DNA of 64,000 nucleotides from Methanohalophilus sp. RSK. Its GTDB lineage: Archaea > Halobacteriota > Methanosarcinia > Methanosarcinales > Methanosarcinaceae. Location: contig NZ_RDSK01000017.1 in the NCBI RefSeq assembly GCF_003722075.1, positions 1-64,000 of the forward strand, given 5' to 3'. A program made the position numbers and the translations under genes. A model generated the notes under the pieces. The model saw only the letters and a program-made list of their open reading frames with translations, was not told the origin of the DNA and searched no databases. Position 1 is the first letter of the stretch. Each line of letters starts with the position of its first letter. Positions 61,270-64,000 of the stretch are shown here, piece after piece.

Positions 61270-64000
61270 GTTACCATTCCCTATTTTCTCGGGAGCTACT
61301 TTCAACCGAAAAGAATGGTATCGGCGACGGTTGTGCTACACACTGTTACCATTCCCTATTTTCTCGGGAGCTACTTTCAACCAATCATGCACAAACTGTA
61401 TCATAATCTGTGCTGATTGAGTTGCCATTCCCTATTTTCTCGGGAGCTACTTTCAACATGAGTATGGCAGAATAAAACTAGAATCTGATCTAAAGGATCT
61501 GTTACCATTCCCTATTTTCTCGGGAGCTACTTTCAACGGTTTGATACCGAATGCGTCTTTTCTTCTATCAAGTAGTTACCATTCCCTATTTTCTCGGGAG
61601 CTACTTTCAACTGACAGATACAGAAATCAAAGAAAATAAAGAACCTGAACGTTACCATTCCCTATTTTCTCGGGAGCTACTTTCAACCCGATTTCAGCCA
61701 GATCTTTTCTCTCCAGTATTTACCGTTACCATTCCCTATTTTCTCGGGAGCTACTTTCAACAATTTAAGCCGGCAGACGGACGTGCATTGTTCCGCATGT
61801 TACCATTCCCTATTTTCTCGGGAGCTACTTTCAACATACGGTAATGGTCTCTGATAAGGATTTAGGCACTATGTTACCATTCCCTATTTTCTCGGGAGCT
61901 ACTTTCAACAATAGACGCGATTATGCAATTGTGGTCAGCGCACAGGAGTTACCATTCCCTATTTTCTCGGGAGCTACTTTCAACGGGATTTCGTCGGCAG
62001 GCAGTCGACCAAAATTATTTGTGTTACCATTCCCTATTTTCTCGGGAGCTACTTTCAACAAAATATGCCAGAAATAATTGACTATAATACAGTTGTGAGT
62101 TACCATTCCCTATTTTCTCGGGAGCTACTTTCAACGGTACAATTTAGTACAGTGAAATACTATATAGATTCGTTACCATTCCCTATTTTCTCGGGAGCTA
62201 CTTTCAACTGGTGCAGAAGATATGCAGCATTATAAACTGGTTGCAGTTACCATTCCCTATTTTCTCGGGAGCTACTTTCAACAAGATGAGTCTAATTAGA
62301 GGGCTCGAATCCAAAATTGGTTACCATTCCCTATTTTCTCGGGAGCTACTTTCAACGCAATCCTGAATACCGTTAGTCAAGAGGTACTGTTGGTTACCAT
62401 TCCCTATTTTCTCGGGAGCTACTTTCAACATAATGCAGTTATCAAAAAAGATTGACACATTTGTTAAGTTACCATTCCCTATTTTCTCGGGAGCTACTTT
62501 CAACCTATCTGCCACGGTTTGCAGGGGGAAGGCTTTCTCTCTGTTACCATTCCCTATTTTCTCGGGAGCTACTTTCAACATCAGATCCATTTCAGGGGTT
62601 AGATCTTCGTAGTTGATAAGTTACCATTCCCTATTTTCTCGGGAGCTACTTTCAACCAATGAAACAGCAAATCAAACGTTTGAAGGAAAGTGGTTACCAT
62701 TCCCTATTTTCTCGGGAGCTACTTTCAACAAGATACAGAAAGGGCTATCATTGAAATAGTATTTGCAATGTGTTACCATTCCCTATTTTCTCGGGAGCTA
62801 CTTTCAACTGAAAGCAAAAAACGAGAAAAAAATCAATCATATAATAAGTTACCATTCCCTATTTTCTCGGGAGCTACTTTCAACAACTGGATGAAGGTTT
62901 TGAACTATCATTTATTTCTAATGTTACCATTCCCTATTTTCTCGGGAGCTACTTTCAACGGGAATTCCTGGCAATCAATGTATGAAATAATGAGGGTTAC
63001 CATTCCCTATTTTCTCGGGAGCTACTTTCAACCTAATTATTTTAGTAGAAAATAAACTTTAAGAGGTTAGGTTACCATTCCCTATTTTCTCGGGAGCTAC
63101 TTTCAACACACCAACTTGCAATGTGCTGTAGTATTTATCCTCTTGGAGTTACCATTCCCTATTTTCTCGGGAGCTACTTTCAACTGCAGGTATGGCCTTT
63201 GGTGGCAAGGCTGCACGAGCAGTTACCATTCCCTATTTTCTCGGGAGCTACTTTCAACAATTTGAACAGGAGCTGGAAAAAAACGGTTGTGCGGGTTACC
63301 ATTCCCTATTTTCTCGGGAGCTACTTTCAACAATATTGGATACTGGATATTGGATATTGGATATTACGTTACCATTCCCTATTTTCTCGGGAGCTACTTT
63401 CAACTCATCCACACAAATGAGAATTGAACCAACAGAGGTAGTTACCATTCCCTATTTTCTCGGGAGCTACTTTCAACAGAAGTCACAACATCGTGGAACT
63501 CACCATGATGCTACTTCTAGCAAAGTTACCATTCCCTATTTTCTCGGGAGCTACTTTCAACTGTAATTGCTCTTGTAATTGCTGTAATTGCTCTTGTAAT
63601 TGTGTTACCATTCCCTATTTTCTCGGGAGCTACTTTCAACAGATGGATCAATGAAAATGTGGGTGAACTGACCCAGAAACGTTACCATTCCCTATTTTCT
63701 CGGGAGCTACTTTCAACACCTGTATATGGGGAAGCGGTCGACAAGGAGTTCTTCATGTTACCATTCCCTATTTTCTCGGGAGCTACTTTCAACTGTGAAC
63801 AGATTGAATATGGTGGAACTGAATGCCCATGTTGGTTACCATTCCCTATTTTCTCGGGAGCTACTTTCAACTCACGAATATCGCAATGTCAGGACCATCA
63901 TCATCAATTAGTTACCATTCCCTATTTTCTCGGGAGCTACTTTCAACCATTGAAAAAGGCAGTGATTCGGTTTGGAAGTAATCAAAAGTTACCATTCCCT
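61270..64000 (-). CRISPR. CRISPR array, 36 complete repeats plus a partial one at the window edge
   Basis: The 37-bp repeat begins GTTACCATTCCC and ends GAGCTACTTTCAAC on the plus strand. Repeats start at 61270, 61345, 61421, 61501, 61575, 61651 and so on to 63911, with a partial one at 63988. The 36 spacers are unique, mostly 36-39 bp, with extremes of about 34 and 43. Repeat 3 (61421) has one substitution (GTTGCC); the others seen are identical. The left end has no AT-rich leader and abuts a MITE, so the leader and cas genes are probably beyond the right edge and transcription leftward; this is inferred. No intact cas gene lies in the window, so the subtype is open. Confidence 0.97.

Noticed and set aside
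62283-62319. CRISPR spacer resembling a tRNA T-arm (GGGCTCGAATCC)
   Set aside because: The match is only about ten bases and the rest does not fit a tRNA.
61551-63911. Frames with a recurrent LPFPIFSGATFN or TIPYFLGSYFQ peptide
   Set aside because: These are translations of the CRISPR repeat.

Overview
The window is from a methanogenic euryarchaeon of the Methanosarcinaceae. Supporting evidence: archaeal ribosomal and RNA polymerase genes (L18e, L13, S9, Rpb10, Rpb6, S2), the archaeal isoprenoid genes (mevalonate kinase, isopentenyl phosphate kinase, type 2 IDI, prenyl synthase), archaeal RNase J, an F420H2-oxidase-type flavodiiron protein, an FTR-like disulfide reductase, TATA-box promoters, and acidic secreted proteins of the S-layer type. 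The acidity and moderate G+C fit a halotolerant methylotroph such as Methanohalophilus, Methanolobus or Methanococcoides; the genus is a guess.

Layout. 1-10000 is a cell-surface region, all on the minus strand: a giant protein of near-identical 116-residue repeats (cut by the window edge), a DUF116-like protein, a winged-helix regulator, two paralogous membrane-anchored surface proteins, and a two-gene operon whose first product ends in a dockerin and whose second carries two near-identical cohesins. That operon has a long leader with a strong inverted repeat. 10400-13000 holds oxygen and redox defence genes (nitroreductase, ferritin-like protein, FprA, FTR-like protein). 13400-24800 is conserved core: serA, ribosomal and polymerase genes with a tRNA-Pro abutting rpoN, S2, MEMO, and the isoprenoid run ending in RNase J and idsA. 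24850-30450 is a type IV pilus-like operon plus the AmmeMemoRadiSam radical SAM gene. Two tRNAs at 30542-30709 mark the end of the core.

From about 30700 to the end is an accessory, defence-rich region: gene debris, a TPR-like protein, a lone SF2 helicase, a BREX operon (brxB, brxC, an AlbA_2 ATPase gene, pglX, an unknown AT-rich gene, pglZ, brxL; no brxA), a convergent minus-strand operon of a UvrD helicase-nuclease, a small PD-(D/E)XK protein and an unknown protein, an RNase III gene directly behind a broken cas1, a second broken cas1 end fused head-to-head to the first, an ABC exporter operon, and a CRISPR array of 36 full repeats running off the right edge. Two almost identical ~130-bp MITEs in opposite orientation flank the interval 33.3-61.2 kb; the right one sits 23 bp before the first CRISPR repeat and apparently destroyed the fourth gene of the ABC operon.

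How it works together: the left part builds and decorates the cell surface, the middle is housekeeping, and the right part stacks several anti-invader layers with visible traces of rearrangement (inverted MITEs, inverted cas1 ends, a base-composition switch inside pglX). The least described items are the UvrD/PD-(D/E)XK/unknown operon, the gene embedded in BREX, the cas1-RNase III pair, and the cohesin-dockerin operon with its structured leader.
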